A stretch of 64,000 nt of DNA. Origin: UBA699 sp050261915 (lineage in GTDB: Bacteria; Bacillota; Clostridia; Clostridiales; Clostridiaceae). Position numbers and translations under genes: made by a program. The stretch lies in contig JBLNDT010000011.1 in the NCBI GenBank assembly GCA_050261915.1, forward strand, positions 45,610-109,609. The letters run 5' to 3'. Shown here piece by piece: positions 26,000-34,524 of the stretch (position 1 is the first letter of the stretch; each line of letters opens with the position of its first letter). The notes under the pieces were generated by a model. That model searched no databases and had not been told where the DNA came from. It saw nothing but the letters and a program-made list of their open reading frames with translations.

Positions 26000-27442
26000 C
26001 TATGGTATGGTAAGTCTCACACTGGTACCCTGGTCTTCTTTACTTTCAATTTCAAATTTAAAAGTATCCCCATAGAACAATTTTAATTTTGAAAATACCA
26101 TCTTAAGCCCCCGCATTTCACCGCTTTCATAATCAAATATTTTTTTTGTGATTAATTCCAATTGATGCGGATCCATTCCTTTGCCATTATCAATTATTTC
26201 AATTATAATATTGTTTTCAAATGCTCTTGCAATAATATCAAGCACCATTCCGTTTTTCATATCTTTAAAACCGTGGATAAAGCAATTTTCAACAATTGGC
26301 TGAAGGCAGTTAAAAGGAATGTTCCATTCATTTAAATTTGGTTCAATATTCATATTGATTTTAAGTCTTTCACCATATCTGAGTTTCTGAAGATTTGTAT
26401 AGTTTTGAATATATTGAAGTTCATTTTTTATACTCATAAATTTATTTTCACTATTTGAGGTATACCTTAACATATTTGATATGTCTATTATTGATTTGTA
26501 TGTTTCTACTGCATTTTCTTTTATAGCCATCCCAGCCAATGAATTTAGTGTGTTAAACAGGAAATGGTTGTTTATTTGTATGTTTAATACCTTTTCCCTG
26601 GCGGATTTCAAAGTCTTTTCTAAAACCAATTCTTTTTTAATTTCAGCATCCTTTAAAATATAATAATTCTGTATTGCTTTACTCAATTTTTTTAACTGCT
26701 GAAATATAGCATTTACCGTACCTTTAGGTACTACATTGCTAGAGTCCCCATTATAATCTGAGGTTTTTATGTGACCTCCCTTAATTATTCCAATAGGTTT
26801 TTTGTTTAACATAATAGGTATACTTGCTACGGTTAGCCCATAAGGACAGATATATGCTGATAAATCAGTATAATAAGGGGGCTTGTACTCTCCCTGCAAA
26901 CTATACATAGGGCACTCATTTCCAAGGGATAAACACTTTTCCTTGCACAAAGCTGAATAATTACTTCCATTAATAATTATATTACCCTCAATGTCAAATA
27001 TTGAAACAGGTATATTTAAAGGCTCTGCTATTGATTTATATATATGGGCAATTTCATCAGTTACCTTTTCCACCTCATCTAAATTATCTTGAAAATCTTC
27101 TGTTAATGGAATTATATTTTGTTCATATTGTACAGGAATTGCTATTAAAATATGCTTTATGGACTCATCCCCATGATTAATTGTTTCATGAATTATACCT
27201 GCTTCCATATGATAAATCTGCTTAGGTCTCATTTCGGTTATTTTATCCCCTATGAGTTGAGAACCTTCCCCTGAAAGCACATATATAAACTGTTCATTTC
27301 CATAATGTATGTGTTTATTCTGCCTTTTGTGAGGAAGAATTGTGGTAATTCCTATGCTCATATTATTAATTGAATTATTTAAATCAGGTTCGTAAATCCA
27401 TTCTATGTACCCCCAATGAAAATACTGCATATTTTTCTTCAT
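26000..27442 (-). CDS. Cupin-PocR-LytS type sensor histidine kinase (cytoplasmic)
   Basis: 480 residues with no membrane segment. Domains in order: a cupin (about 25-105) with the histidines HIHYGNEQF and the segment IYHMEAGIIHETIN; a PocR-type ligand-binding domain (about 120-255) with cysteines in ALCKEKCLSLGNECPMY and AYICPYGL; then a LytS-like kinase with the phosphoacceptor in INNHFLFNTLNS (about 290-302) and a HATPase with DNGKGM. PocR domains sense small metabolites in propanediol- and ethanolamine-type regulators, and the cysteines may hold a metal. Putting a cupin in front is unusual. The substrate cannot be told, as no degradation operon is adjacent. Confidence 0.85.
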   Translation of the reverse strand: MKKNMQYFHWGYIEWIYEPDLNNSINNMSIGITTILPHKRQNKHIHYGNEQFIYVLSGEGSQLIGDKITEMRPKQIYHMEAGIIHETINHGDESIKHILIAIPVQYEQNIIPLTEDFQDNLDEVEKVTDEIAHIYKSIAEPLNIPVSIFDIEGNIIINGSNYSALCKEKCLSLGNECPMYSLQGEYKPPYYTDLSAYICPYGLTVASIPIMLNKKPIGIIKGGHIKTSDYNGDSSNVVPKGTVNAIFQQLKKLSKAIQNYYILKDAEIKKELVLEKTLKSAREKVLNIQINNHFLFNTLNSLAGMAIKENAVETYKSIIDISNMLRYTSNSENKFMSIKNELQYIQNYTNLQKLRYGERLKINMNIEPNLNEWNIPFNCLQPIVENCFIHGFKDMKNGMVLDIIARAFENNIIIEIIDNGKGMDPHQLELITKKIFDYESGEMRGLKMVFSKLKLFYGDTFKFEIESKEDQGTSVRLTIP

Positions 27443-27499
27443 AATTTACCACCCGCCTTCTTTATTAAATTATAGCAAATAAATCACCTCAAACAAATA

Positions 27500-27522
27500 A
27501 AGGTGAGCATTATGCCCACCTT
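27500..27522 (-). terminator. Hairpin terminator of the ECF sigma operon
   Basis: AAGGTGAGCAT (27500-27510) pairs with ATGCCCACCTT (27512-27522) with one mismatch, overlapping the stop codon at 27521-27523. The minus strand continues TTATTTGTTTG, a weak T-rich tail. Confidence 0.55.
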
Positions 27523-27823
27523 AAATACACCTGAAAGTTGATATGTTTCTTATTATAAATTCAGCTCCTCCCATACCCATTGCAAAGAAGGACAATACTA
27601 CCATAATCCATATGGCCCCCGTATCATACAGAAGCTTTTCCTCCTTATTAATAATGTATGATGCAATTATCTCTATTCCTAAAATAATAAGTATTACCGG
27701 CCAAAAGGATACAATAGCTAAGTAATCAATGTTTGGGAAAGCCAAATGGCTTAAATACATTACCCCTGACATTACAAGCACTATTCCTGCGGTAAGAGTT
27801 CCAACCCGCCTTCCTTTATGCAT
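27521..27823 (-). CDS. Small membrane protein with LiaI/LiaF-like transmembrane region
   Basis: 100 residues from an ATG at 27823 spaced about nine bases from AGGAGA. It has three hydrophobic segments (near 10-27, 34-55 and 70-90), with the G-x-x-x-L-x-G-I-E-I-I-x-S-Y pattern of the LiaI-LiaF-like membrane region (VILIILGIEIIASYI). Proteins of this type often sit in cell-envelope stress operons. It is the last gene of the ECF sigma operon and overlaps the preceding gene by eight bases. Confidence 0.75.
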   Translation of the reverse strand: MHKGRRVGTLTAGIVLVMSGVMYLSHLAFPNIDYLAIVSFWPVILIILGIEIIASYIINKEEKLLYDTGAIWIMVVLSFFAMGMGGAEFIIRNISTFRCI

Positions 27824-28340
27824 CAGCTTCACTCTCCTTTTTTTTACCCGATATAAGCTTTAACCCTGCAATTATTATAAATATTCCAACAAGTATCTGT
27901 GGTGATACCCTCATTAAATTATTGATTATATTATATACTTCCTGAGGAATATATGATGATATCATTGTTATCACATTTTCAAAAACAAGATATATACCAA
28001 GAAATAATAATATACCTCCTGTTATAGCACTGTGCTTCTTAATTATTTTACTATCAAGGTTAAATACCTTATCCATAGATAAGATATACTCATCCTCCAG
28101 GCTATAAAATTCTTCATCGGAAATAAACCTTTTATTTATACAGTCGAAAAATGCATAAAACCAAATCAGCACTGATATGTATAAAATAGATCCCATTGAT
28201 AGCCAGGTTGAAAAAAACACAAGCAGTAAAAATGGGCACATAAGGGATAACCCTGTTTTCATGAACCCCATGTACATATGGCCTGCTCCAGGCATTAATG
28301 AAAATAACAGTGTTAAAAATTTATTTCTTTTCTTTCTCAC
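27816..28340 (-). CDS. Membrane protein of the ECF sigma operon
   Basis: 174 residues, starting at a GTG at 28340 with GGAGG nine bases upstream. A basic start (MRKKRNKF) leads into about four membrane segments: SLMPGAGHMYMGFMKTGLSL and the following helix, a pair around residue 45-65, one near 110-130 and one near 150-165. The GAGHMYMG motif is found in TM2-like proteins. It overlaps the anti-sigma gene at its start and the next gene at its end. Function unknown, presumably envelope-related. Confidence 0.75.
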   Translation of the reverse strand: MRKKRNKFLTLLFSLMPGAGHMYMGFMKTGLSLMCPFLLLVFFSTWLSMGSILYISVLIWFYAFFDCINKRFISDEEFYSLEDEYILSMDKVFNLDSKIIKKHSAITGGILLFLGIYLVFENVITMISSYIPQEVYNIINNLMRVSPQILVGIFIIIAGLKLISGKKKESEADA

Positions 28341-28773
28341 TATAAAAAACCTCCATATTAACTATTTTTTGTGAAAAATCGTTAAGTTTAGTGCTAATAG
28401 AATTAACAATTTTTGTATCTGGACTTTTCATCTGAAACATTCCTAAATTACTTCTTACTAGGTTTAAAGAACTTGAAACCACAATTAAAAGAGATATACT
28501 TGCAGCTATTGCAACTCTAAAGGAATAAAATATAAATTCCTTATGTTTATCTTTTTTCTTTTTAATCTTGCTTAAGGTTTCTTCCTTAAAGCCAGAAGGA
28601 GCATCAGCCAGATCATTCTCCTGAAAGCCGTCTGAAAGCATTTCTGAACATATTTCGCAAAGGCATATGTGATCAAGTGCATCAGCCAAATCCAGGCTGT
28701 CTAATTTCTGTTCCTTAATTGAATTTAATGTTTCTTTTTTAAGATGACCGGATTCATCAAATAGATCATTCAT
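28321..28773 (-). CDS. Zinc-binding anti-sigma factor
   Basis: 150 residues from the ATG at 28773, which follows GGAGGAAGG; it overlaps the sigma gene by four bases. The N-terminal domain carries the ZAS zinc signature H-x3-C-x2-C at H35, C39 and C42. One membrane segment (about 83-103) places the N-terminal domain in the cytoplasm, where it holds the ECF sigma factor. The C-terminal 45 residues are external. The zinc signature is typical of anti-sigma factors that respond to redox or envelope stress. Confidence 0.82.
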   Translation of the reverse strand: MNDLFDESGHLKKETLNSIKEQKLDSLDLADALDHICLCEICSEMLSDGFQENDLADAPSGFKEETLSKIKKKKDKHKEFIFYSFRVAIAASISLLIVVSSSLNLVRSNLGMFQMKSPDTKIVNSISTKLNDFSQKIVNMEVFYSEKEKK

Positions 28774-29279
28774 ATTCCTTCCTCCTTCCACAATGCCTTA
28801 AGCAATGTCTTAGACCTGTAAAGTCTAGTTTGAAGAGTTTTAATGCTTTCTCCTGTTTCAGCTGCTAGTTCAGACAGTTTAACATTATTGCAAAAATAAT
28901 TTAAAGCCACACTCTTATATGGTTCCTTTAATTTTCCACATAGATTATAGACCTTTTCCCGGCTGTAGTTTTCCATAAAAATTTTTTCCGGAAGGGCATT
29001 CTGCTCTTCAATGCATTGGTACTGTTCTTCTGAAAGACTAAGGTTGTTTCTAATGGGGCTTTTTAAATAATCCCTGCATTTGTTTGCTGCGATAGTAGTA
29101 ATCCATGCCTTGAAATTTTCCCCATTAAAAAGGTGTGCTTTTTCATAAGCAGTAATAAAGGTTTGCTGTGCAATATCCTCAGCATCAAAATAATTTTTTG
29201 TAAAGGATAAACAAAGGGTAATAACCAAACGTTCATATTGTTTTATGTATTCTTCAAATTTTCCATTGTCAATGATCAT
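28770..29279 (-). CDS. ECF-subfamily RNA polymerase sigma factor
   Basis: 169 residues from the ATG at 29279, preceded by AAAGGAGGGG; the longer frame to 29336 has no ribosome-binding site. Region 2 shows YFDAEDIAQQTFITAYEKAHLF (about 29-50, binding the -10 element), and region 4 shows LSELAAETGESIKTLQTRLYRSK (about 134-156), the -35 reader. It directs transcription of its own four-gene operon, most likely, and is held by the ZAS anti-sigma factor encoded next. Confidence 0.88.
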   Translation of the reverse strand: MIIDNGKFEEYIKQYERLVITLCLSFTKNYFDAEDIAQQTFITAYEKAHLFNGENFKAWITTIAANKCRDYLKSPIRNNLSLSEEQYQCIEEQNALPEKIFMENYSREKVYNLCGKLKEPYKSVALNYFCNNVKLSELAAETGESIKTLQTRLYRSKTLLKALWKEEGI

Positions 29280-29348
29280 CCCCTCCTTTATTGTCTTTAC
29301 ACTTATATAACGATTGAGAAAAAAAAAATACTTCAAATAATAAAAAAA

Positions 29349-29381
29349 ATCACAGATTTTAACCTGTGATTTTTTTTTTAT
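29349..29381. terminator. Bidirectional terminator
   Basis: ATCACAG (29349-29355) pairs with CTGTGAT (29364-29370), flanked by A8 upstream and T11 downstream. It can end the leftward flavin reductase gene, whose stop is at 29378. It lies upstream of the ECF operon. Confidence 0.75.
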
Positions 29382-29884
29382 TCTGAAAGAGCCTTTGTTA
29401 TTTCCGCTATGTACATTATATGGTAATCTTTATCAGGATAAAATTCTGTGTCCAGCTTTTCATCTATAAAGCATTTAGGATCATACTGCTGGGCATACAG
29501 CTTCCTGCATATAAGCACAAGCTTTCCTTCCTCAAAATAAGGTGTATTTTCAAAATCAACCGCAGTTAACCCTGTCTTTAATATTTTATCTTCATCTTTT
29601 CCTGAAACTGTCCCTAAATATGAAAGCTCTTTTCTATATTTATCATCAAGGAAAGTTAGTGAAAAAGTATCTGAAGAATCTATAAACTCCTTAGTGTACC
29701 TTTGTGGACGTATTACCACATAGGCTACATTCTTAGACCATATTACACCAAGCCCTCCCCAGGAAGCAGTCATTGTATTAACCTTCCCGTCCTTCTTAGC
29801 TGTGACAAGCATCCATTCTCTGCCTATCATCCTAAATGGATTGTTTTCAATTTTTTCAATATCAATTTCTTTAAATTCTTTCAT
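29378..29884 (-). CDS. Flavin reductase family protein (FMN-binding split barrel)
   Basis: 168 residues. Near the start is NPFRMIGREWMLVTAKKDGKVN, followed by TASWGGLGVIWSKNVAYVVIRPQR and the F-S-L-T-F loop that bind FMN in the DIM6/NTAB family. It probably reduces or carries FMN. The upstream neighbour is folE2 with 11 bp between, so it is likely the last gene of that transcript. The physiological substrate is unknown. Confidence 0.82.
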   Translation of the reverse strand: MKEFKEIDIEKIENNPFRMIGREWMLVTAKKDGKVNTMTASWGGLGVIWSKNVAYVVIRPQRYTKEFIDSSDTFSLTFLDDKYRKELSYLGTVSGKDEDKILKTGLTAVDFENTPYFEEGKLVLICRKLYAQQYDPKCFIDEKLDTEFYPDKDYHIMYIAEITKALSE

Positions 29885-29895
29885 ATAAATATCCC

Positions 29896-30669
29896 CTAAT
29901 TATATTCCTTTTCAGTATAAGCAAAAGCATTATGATTATGTATACTTTCAATGCTTTCCACATGTATACTGTACCAGGTAACTCCTTGAAGTGCATCAAG
30001 CCTTAGAGAAACTTCCCTAACAGCATCCTCAACAAATCTTGGGTTCAAATACGCCTGCTCAGTTACAAATTTTTCATCTTCTCTTTTTAAAAGTGAATAA
30101 ATTGGTGAACTGGCACTTTCCTCTGCAACCTTCACTATATCCTCTATCCATATAAGTTTATTCATAATTATTTCCATGCTTATTGTAGCCCTCTGATTAT
30201 GAGCTCCAAATTCACTTATTTCCTTTGAACATGGGCATAGGGTGCTTACAGGCACATCTACCCTCATTAAAAAATTGAATTTATCACTTAACTCTGCTTC
30301 AAAGGTACAGGCTACATTATATGGAGATACTATACCTGTTATTGGAGACGCTTTCCTAACAAAATAATCAAATTTAATTTTGCAGCTTGCAGTATTTGCC
30401 TTGAGTCTGTTTTTAAGATTTGTCAAAAGAGATTCAAGGCTTTTAGGATTAAGAGATTCCATGCTGTTTGCCATCTCAATGAACCTGCTCATGTGTGTGC
30501 CTCTTACATCTGATGGAAGATCTACTGAAAGCTCCAAATTACCCACTGTGTTTTGAAACCCTTCATTTTTATCCATAACCTTAATAGGCCACTTTAAATC
30601 CTTAATTCCTACTTTTTTTAAAGCTACTTTTCGTTCATCCTTTTCCCCTTGTACATCATTCATAACCAT
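29896..30669 (-). CDS. folE2: GTP cyclohydrolase FolE2 (type IB)
   Basis: 257 residues. Family marks are G-T-H-M-S-R-F, the catalytic Cys segment VPVSTLCPCSKEI (about 148-160), and GAHNQRA. It hydrolyses GTP to dihydroneopterin triphosphate, the first step of folate synthesis, and belongs to the metal-flexible type that replaces zinc-dependent FolE. Two ATGs six bases apart are possible starts after AGAGGGG. It follows folD by 24 bp in a cluster of one-carbon genes. Confidence 0.9.
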   Translation of the reverse strand: MVMNDVQGEKDERKVALKKVGIKDLKWPIKVMDKNEGFQNTVGNLELSVDLPSDVRGTHMSRFIEMANSMESLNPKSLESLLTNLKNRLKANTASCKIKFDYFVRKASPITGIVSPYNVACTFEAELSDKFNFLMRVDVPVSTLCPCSKEISEFGAHNQRATISMEIIMNKLIWIEDIVKVAEESASSPIYSLLKREDEKFVTEQAYLNPRFVEDAVREVSLRLDALQGVTWYSIHVESIESIHNHNAFAYTEKEYN

Positions 30670-30693
30670 AATTCCCCTCTTCTCCTACAGCCT

Positions 30694-31548
30694 TTAAATC
30701 CCGTTTTGCATTTTACAAGCCTTAATAACATGTTTAGCCAGTATGGATGTTGTTACAGCTCCAACTCCTCCAGGTACCGGTGTTATCATGCCCGCTTTAT
30801 TAATACAATCATCTGTATCTGCATCACCACATAGATTTCCGCTGACATCTGTATTTATTCCCACATCTATTACTACTGATCCTTCCTTTAAGTAACTTGA
30901 ATCAATAGTTTTAGCCTTTCCAATTGCAGCCACTAAAATATCCGCCTCACTGCACACCTCTCTAAGGTTTTCTGTTCTTGAATGACATATGGTTACCGTT
31001 GCATTTTCATTAAGAAGAAGCATAGAAACCGGCTTTCCCACCACCATTGACCTTCCTACAATCACTGCTTTTTTACCTTTAATAGGCACATTATAATACT
31101 TTAATATTTCAATTACTGCAGATGGAGTGCAAGGTGCAAATCCCGTGGCATCATTTTCCATAATCTTCGCCACATTAACCGGGCTAAAACAATCTACATC
31201 CTTCTCAGGTGCTATTACATATTTTATTGCTTCCTCCTCCAATTGTTTTGGCAGTGGTCTGAATATAAGGATTCCATTAACGCTGCTATCCATGTTTAAA
31301 CTTTTAAGACTGGATATAAAATCCTCTTGTGTTATATCACTTGGATGCTCAATCACTTCATATTGAATACCTATAGATTCACACCTTTTAAGTGCGCCTC
31401 TTTCATAGGCAAGATCGCTGGAATCAGCTCCAACTCTCACTATTGCAAGTTTTGGGCATATTCCTTTTTCTATCAACACATCTACTTCTTCCTTAAGCTC
31501 TGCACTTATTGCATCTGCCGCTGGTTTTCCTTTAATAAGCTGTCCCAT
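30694..31548 (-). CDS. folD: Bifunctional methylenetetrahydrofolate dehydrogenase/cyclohydrolase
   Basis: 284 residues. Catalytic Tyr and Lys positions lie in DLAYERGALKRCESIGI. NAD(P)-binding follows in KGKKAVIVGRSMVVGKPVSMLL, and the C-terminus has PVPGGVGAVTTSILAKH. It interconverts methylene-, methenyl- and formyl-tetrahydrofolate. Many FolD proteins have K56 in a Y-x3-K motif; here the motif reads Y-x4-L-K, so the exact catalytic lysine should be checked by alignment. It lies between fchA and folE2. Confidence 0.9.
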   Translation of the reverse strand: MGQLIKGKPAADAISAELKEEVDVLIEKGICPKLAIVRVGADSSDLAYERGALKRCESIGIQYEVIEHPSDITQEDFISSLKSLNMDSSVNGILIFRPLPKQLEEEAIKYVIAPEKDVDCFSPVNVAKIMENDATGFAPCTPSAVIEILKYYNVPIKGKKAVIVGRSMVVGKPVSMLLLNENATVTICHSRTENLREVCSEADILVAAIGKAKTIDSSYLKEGSVVIDVGINTDVSGNLCGDADTDDCINKAGMITPVPGGVGAVTTSILAKHVIKACKMQNGI

Positions 31549-31568
31549 AATATCTCCTTACTAGGGTA

Positions 31569-32195
31569 TTATATAGCTTTTAACACTTTATCATAAACGT
31601 TGTCTGCTATTTTAATCCCTTCTTTAACCAAAGGTTCCGTAATACTATTTATATTATTTACATAAACCTGATCTTTTATTGAATTTAAATTTATTATAAC
31701 ATTTAGCTGTGCACCTAAAAGGGATGCTCTCAGTGCCTGAACACCAACACCAACATCGCTAATAGCAAGCTTTGAGCAATTGTCCACTAAGTCAGCATGA
31801 AGCTTTATTGCATCATAAGACAATTGAATTATTTTAACTGGAACTTCACAGGCTGCCTTCAGGCATTTTTCCATTGTTTCCTCTTTTAACTTTATTTCTT
31901 CTTCAGTTTCTTTAGGAAGTCCATAGGCCTTGGACAATGGCAAAAAACATTCAGCATCCTCATCTATCATAATTAAAAGCTTATTTTGAAGCTCCTTTGA
32001 ACTTGAAAGTATGCCTTTAAGTTTATCATCATATTCAATATACTTTTTTTTCCCTATTGTTAAGTTGCAAACCATTCCTGACAAGGCGGTTCCTATAGCC
32101 CCCATAAGGGCAGCAGCACCGCCCCCCCCTGGAACAGCTGATTTGGAGCCAAGTAGTTCAATAAATTCATCACACCTATTTTGAGATAGTTTCAT
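31569..32195 (-). CDS. fchA: Formimidoyltetrahydrofolate cyclodeaminase family (methenyl-THF cyclohydrolase)
   Basis: 208 residues. The folate-binding loop SAVPGGGGAAALMGAIG (about 18-34) is the family signature; the rest is the helical FTCD domain with LSYDAIKLHADLVDNCS. In clostridia this protein acts as methenyltetrahydrofolate cyclohydrolase or releases ammonia from formimino-tetrahydrofolate in purine fermentation. It sits between fhs and folD, which supports a one-carbon role. Confidence 0.88.
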   Translation of the reverse strand: MKLSQNRCDEFIELLGSKSAVPGGGGAAALMGAIGTALSGMVCNLTIGKKKYIEYDDKLKGILSSSKELQNKLLIMIDEDAECFLPLSKAYGLPKETEEEIKLKEETMEKCLKAACEVPVKIIQLSYDAIKLHADLVDNCSKLAISDVGVGVQALRASLLGAQLNVIINLNSIKDQVYVNNINSITEPLVKEGIKIADNVYDKVLKAI

Positions 32196-32210
32196 TATTA
32201 TTTCCTCCGG

Positions 32211-33887
32211 TTAAAACAATCCAGATATTTTTCCAGTGTTGTCTACATCAATTCTTTCCGCTGCAGGTACCTTTGGAAGTCCTGGCATTTTCATTATATT
32301 TCCGGTTATAGCCACAACAAAGCCTGCTCCAGCAGATACTGTTACCTGTCTTACTGTTATGTTGAATCCAGTAGGTCTGCCTAGTTTATTTTGATCATCT
32401 GTTAAGCTGTACTGAGTTTTCGCCATACAAATTGGAGTGTTTCCAAAACCGTTTTTCTCAAGCTCTGCAATTTCTTTTTGTGCTTGGTCTGTAAAAGTTA
32501 CATCATCAGCACCATATATTTTTTGAGCAATGGCCTTTATTTTATCTTTTATGGATAGATTTTCATCATATGCAAACTGGAAGTCATCATTTCCTTCTTC
32601 AATTAATCTAAGAACCTCGTTTGCAAGTTCTGTTCCACCTGCTCCACCTTTTTCCCATACTTCTGAAAGTTTAACGTTAACACCAAGCTCACTGCACTTA
32701 TCCTCCACAAGCTTTAATTCTGCAGCTGTATCAGTTGGGAACTTGTTTATTGCAACTACTGCTGGAAGTTTAAATACTTTTGTTATGTTTTCAACATGCT
32801 TTAATAGGTTTGGGAGTCCTTTTTCAAGTGCTTCAAGGTTTTCTGAGTTTAATTCAGCTTTAGGAACTCCCCCATTGTACTTTAGTGCCCTTACTGTAGC
32901 TACTATTACTACTGCACTTGGCTTAAGTCCTGACATTCTGCACTTTATATCCAGGAACTTTTCAGCTCCAAGGTCCGCTCCAAACCCTGCCTCTGTTACA
33001 ACATAATCTGCAAAGTGGCATGCCATTCTAGTTGCCATTATTGAGTTACAGCCATGGGCTATATTTGCAAAAGGTCCACCGTGTATAAATGCAGGAGTTC
33101 CTTCTAGTGTCTGTACAAGATTTGGCTTTAAGGCATCCTTTAAGAGTGCAGCCATGGCGCCGTGTGCATTAAGCTGTCCTGCTGTAACAGGCTCTCCGGC
33201 TCTGTTGTATGCCACAACAATTTTTGAAAGTCTTTCCTTTAAATCATCTATATCCTTAGAAAGGCAGAATATTGCCATTACTTCAGATGCAACAGTTATG
33301 TCAAAGCCGTCTTCTCTTGGTATGCCATTTACCTTTCCACCTAAACCGTCCACAACAAACCTAAGCTGTCTGTCATTCATGTCAACACATCTTCTCCATA
33401 CAATCCTTCTTGTATCAATGTCTAAAGAATTGCTTTGATATATATGGTTATCTAGCATTGCAGCAAGCAGGTTGTTTGCTGCTCCTATAGCATGAAAGTC
33501 TCCGGTAAAATGAAGATTTATATCTTCCATAGGAACCACCTGGGCATATCCGCCCCCTGCAGCTCCTCCTTTAACACCAAATACTGGCCCTAAGGATGGC
33601 TCTCTTAATGCAACTATTGTGTTTTTTCCAAGCTTGGATAGTCCATCTGCAACACCTATGGAGGTTGTTGTTTTCCCTTCCCCTGCTGGTGTTGGATTTA
33701 TTGCTGTTACAAGTACAAGTTTTGCATTTTTTCCTTTAGTTGTATTTAAAAGATTGTAGTCAACCTTTGCCTTATACTTTCCATAAAGCTCTATATCATC
33801 CTCGCTTAACCCTATTTTAGCAGCTATTTTCCTTATATCACTAAGAGATGATTCCTGTGCTATTTCAATGTCACTTTTAAAACCCAT
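32211..33887 (-). CDS. fhs: Formate-tetrahydrofolate ligase
   Basis: 558 residues, the full family length. The P-loop is NPTPAGEGKTTTSIG (about 65-79), followed by LREPSLGPVFGVKGGAAGGG with the folate-binding part and VTEAGFGADLGAEKF. The enzyme adds formate to tetrahydrofolate with ATP, as the entry of the Wood-Ljungdahl methyl branch or, in reverse, an ATP source. AAAGGAGGAACC precedes the ATG. It leads an apparent operon fhs-fchA-folD-folE2-flavin reductase. A possible promoter (TTGAAA-N17-TACACT on the minus strand) lies about 90 bp upstream. Confidence 0.95.
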   Translation of the reverse strand: MGFKSDIEIAQESSLSDIRKIAAKIGLSEDDIELYGKYKAKVDYNLLNTTKGKNAKLVLVTAINPTPAGEGKTTTSIGVADGLSKLGKNTIVALREPSLGPVFGVKGGAAGGGYAQVVPMEDINLHFTGDFHAIGAANNLLAAMLDNHIYQSNSLDIDTRRIVWRRCVDMNDRQLRFVVDGLGGKVNGIPREDGFDITVASEVMAIFCLSKDIDDLKERLSKIVVAYNRAGEPVTAGQLNAHGAMAALLKDALKPNLVQTLEGTPAFIHGGPFANIAHGCNSIMATRMACHFADYVVTEAGFGADLGAEKFLDIKCRMSGLKPSAVVIVATVRALKYNGGVPKAELNSENLEALEKGLPNLLKHVENITKVFKLPAVVAINKFPTDTAAELKLVEDKCSELGVNVKLSEVWEKGGAGGTELANEVLRLIEEGNDDFQFAYDENLSIKDKIKAIAQKIYGADDVTFTDQAQKEIAELEKNGFGNTPICMAKTQYSLTDDQNKLGRPTGFNITVRQVTVSAGAGFVVAITGNIMKMPGLPKVPAAERIDVDNTGKISGLF

Positions 33888-34027
33888 TTTGGTTCCTCCT
33901 TTATATCAAATATAATAATTATTTATTTTATTGTATAAGTTTTCGTATTTGATTTTTATTATTTAGTGTACTGAAGTTTTCGCAAAATTTCAAGTGTATA
34001 TTTATTATTTTTTCAAAAAAAGGTGCT

Positions 34028-34501
34028 TTATTTTATAATATCAAGAAATTCTGCATTTACTGCTTTGGAAAGGTCCTTTGGATCAAGTTCAATTTGAAAC
34101 CCGATTTTCCCTCCGCTGACAATTATTTTATTCAAGGCTAAAGCACTTAAGTGAATAAAAGTTTTGTATTCCTTTTTCATACCCACCGGGGAGCACCCTC
34201 CCCTAATATATCCTGTATGCTTCAAAATATCATTAACATGAATCATTTCTACATTCTTTTCATTTGCAGCTTTTGCAGCTTTCTTTAAATCAAGTTCTGC
34301 TTCTACAGGTATAACAAAAACGTAAATATTCCTGCTGTGTCCCTGGCAAACTAGAGTTTTAAATACTGTTTCAGTGGTCTTTCCTATTTTTAAAGCAACT
34401 GAGATTCCATCAATTTTTCCGTCATTGCTTTCATAAGTCATCATTAAATAATTTATTTTTTTCTGATCCAATATGCGCATGGCATTTGTTTTAACCTGCA
34501 C
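34028..34501 (-). CDS. ybaK: YbaK/EbsC-type aminoacyl-tRNA deacylase (Cys-tRNA(Pro) type)
   Basis: 157 residues. The family shows VFKTLVCQG with the catalytic Lys, the V-I-P-V-E-A-x-L-D segment, and KHTGYIRGGCSPVGMKK, the glycine-rich loop of trans-editing deacylases. It removes cysteine (and Ala) mischarged on tRNA-Pro. It follows the nitroreductase gene by 23 bp, and a second YbaK-like gene lies on the other side of that gene. Confidence 0.88.
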   Translation of the reverse strand: MQVKTNAMRILDQKKINYLMMTYESNDGKIDGISVALKIGKTTETVFKTLVCQGHSRNIYVFVIPVEAELDLKKAAKAANEKNVEMIHVNDILKHTGYIRGGCSPVGMKKEYKTFIHLSALALNKIIVSGGKIGFQIELDPKDLSKAVNAEFLDIIK

Positions 34502-34524
34502 TATAACTACACCCCCAAATTATT

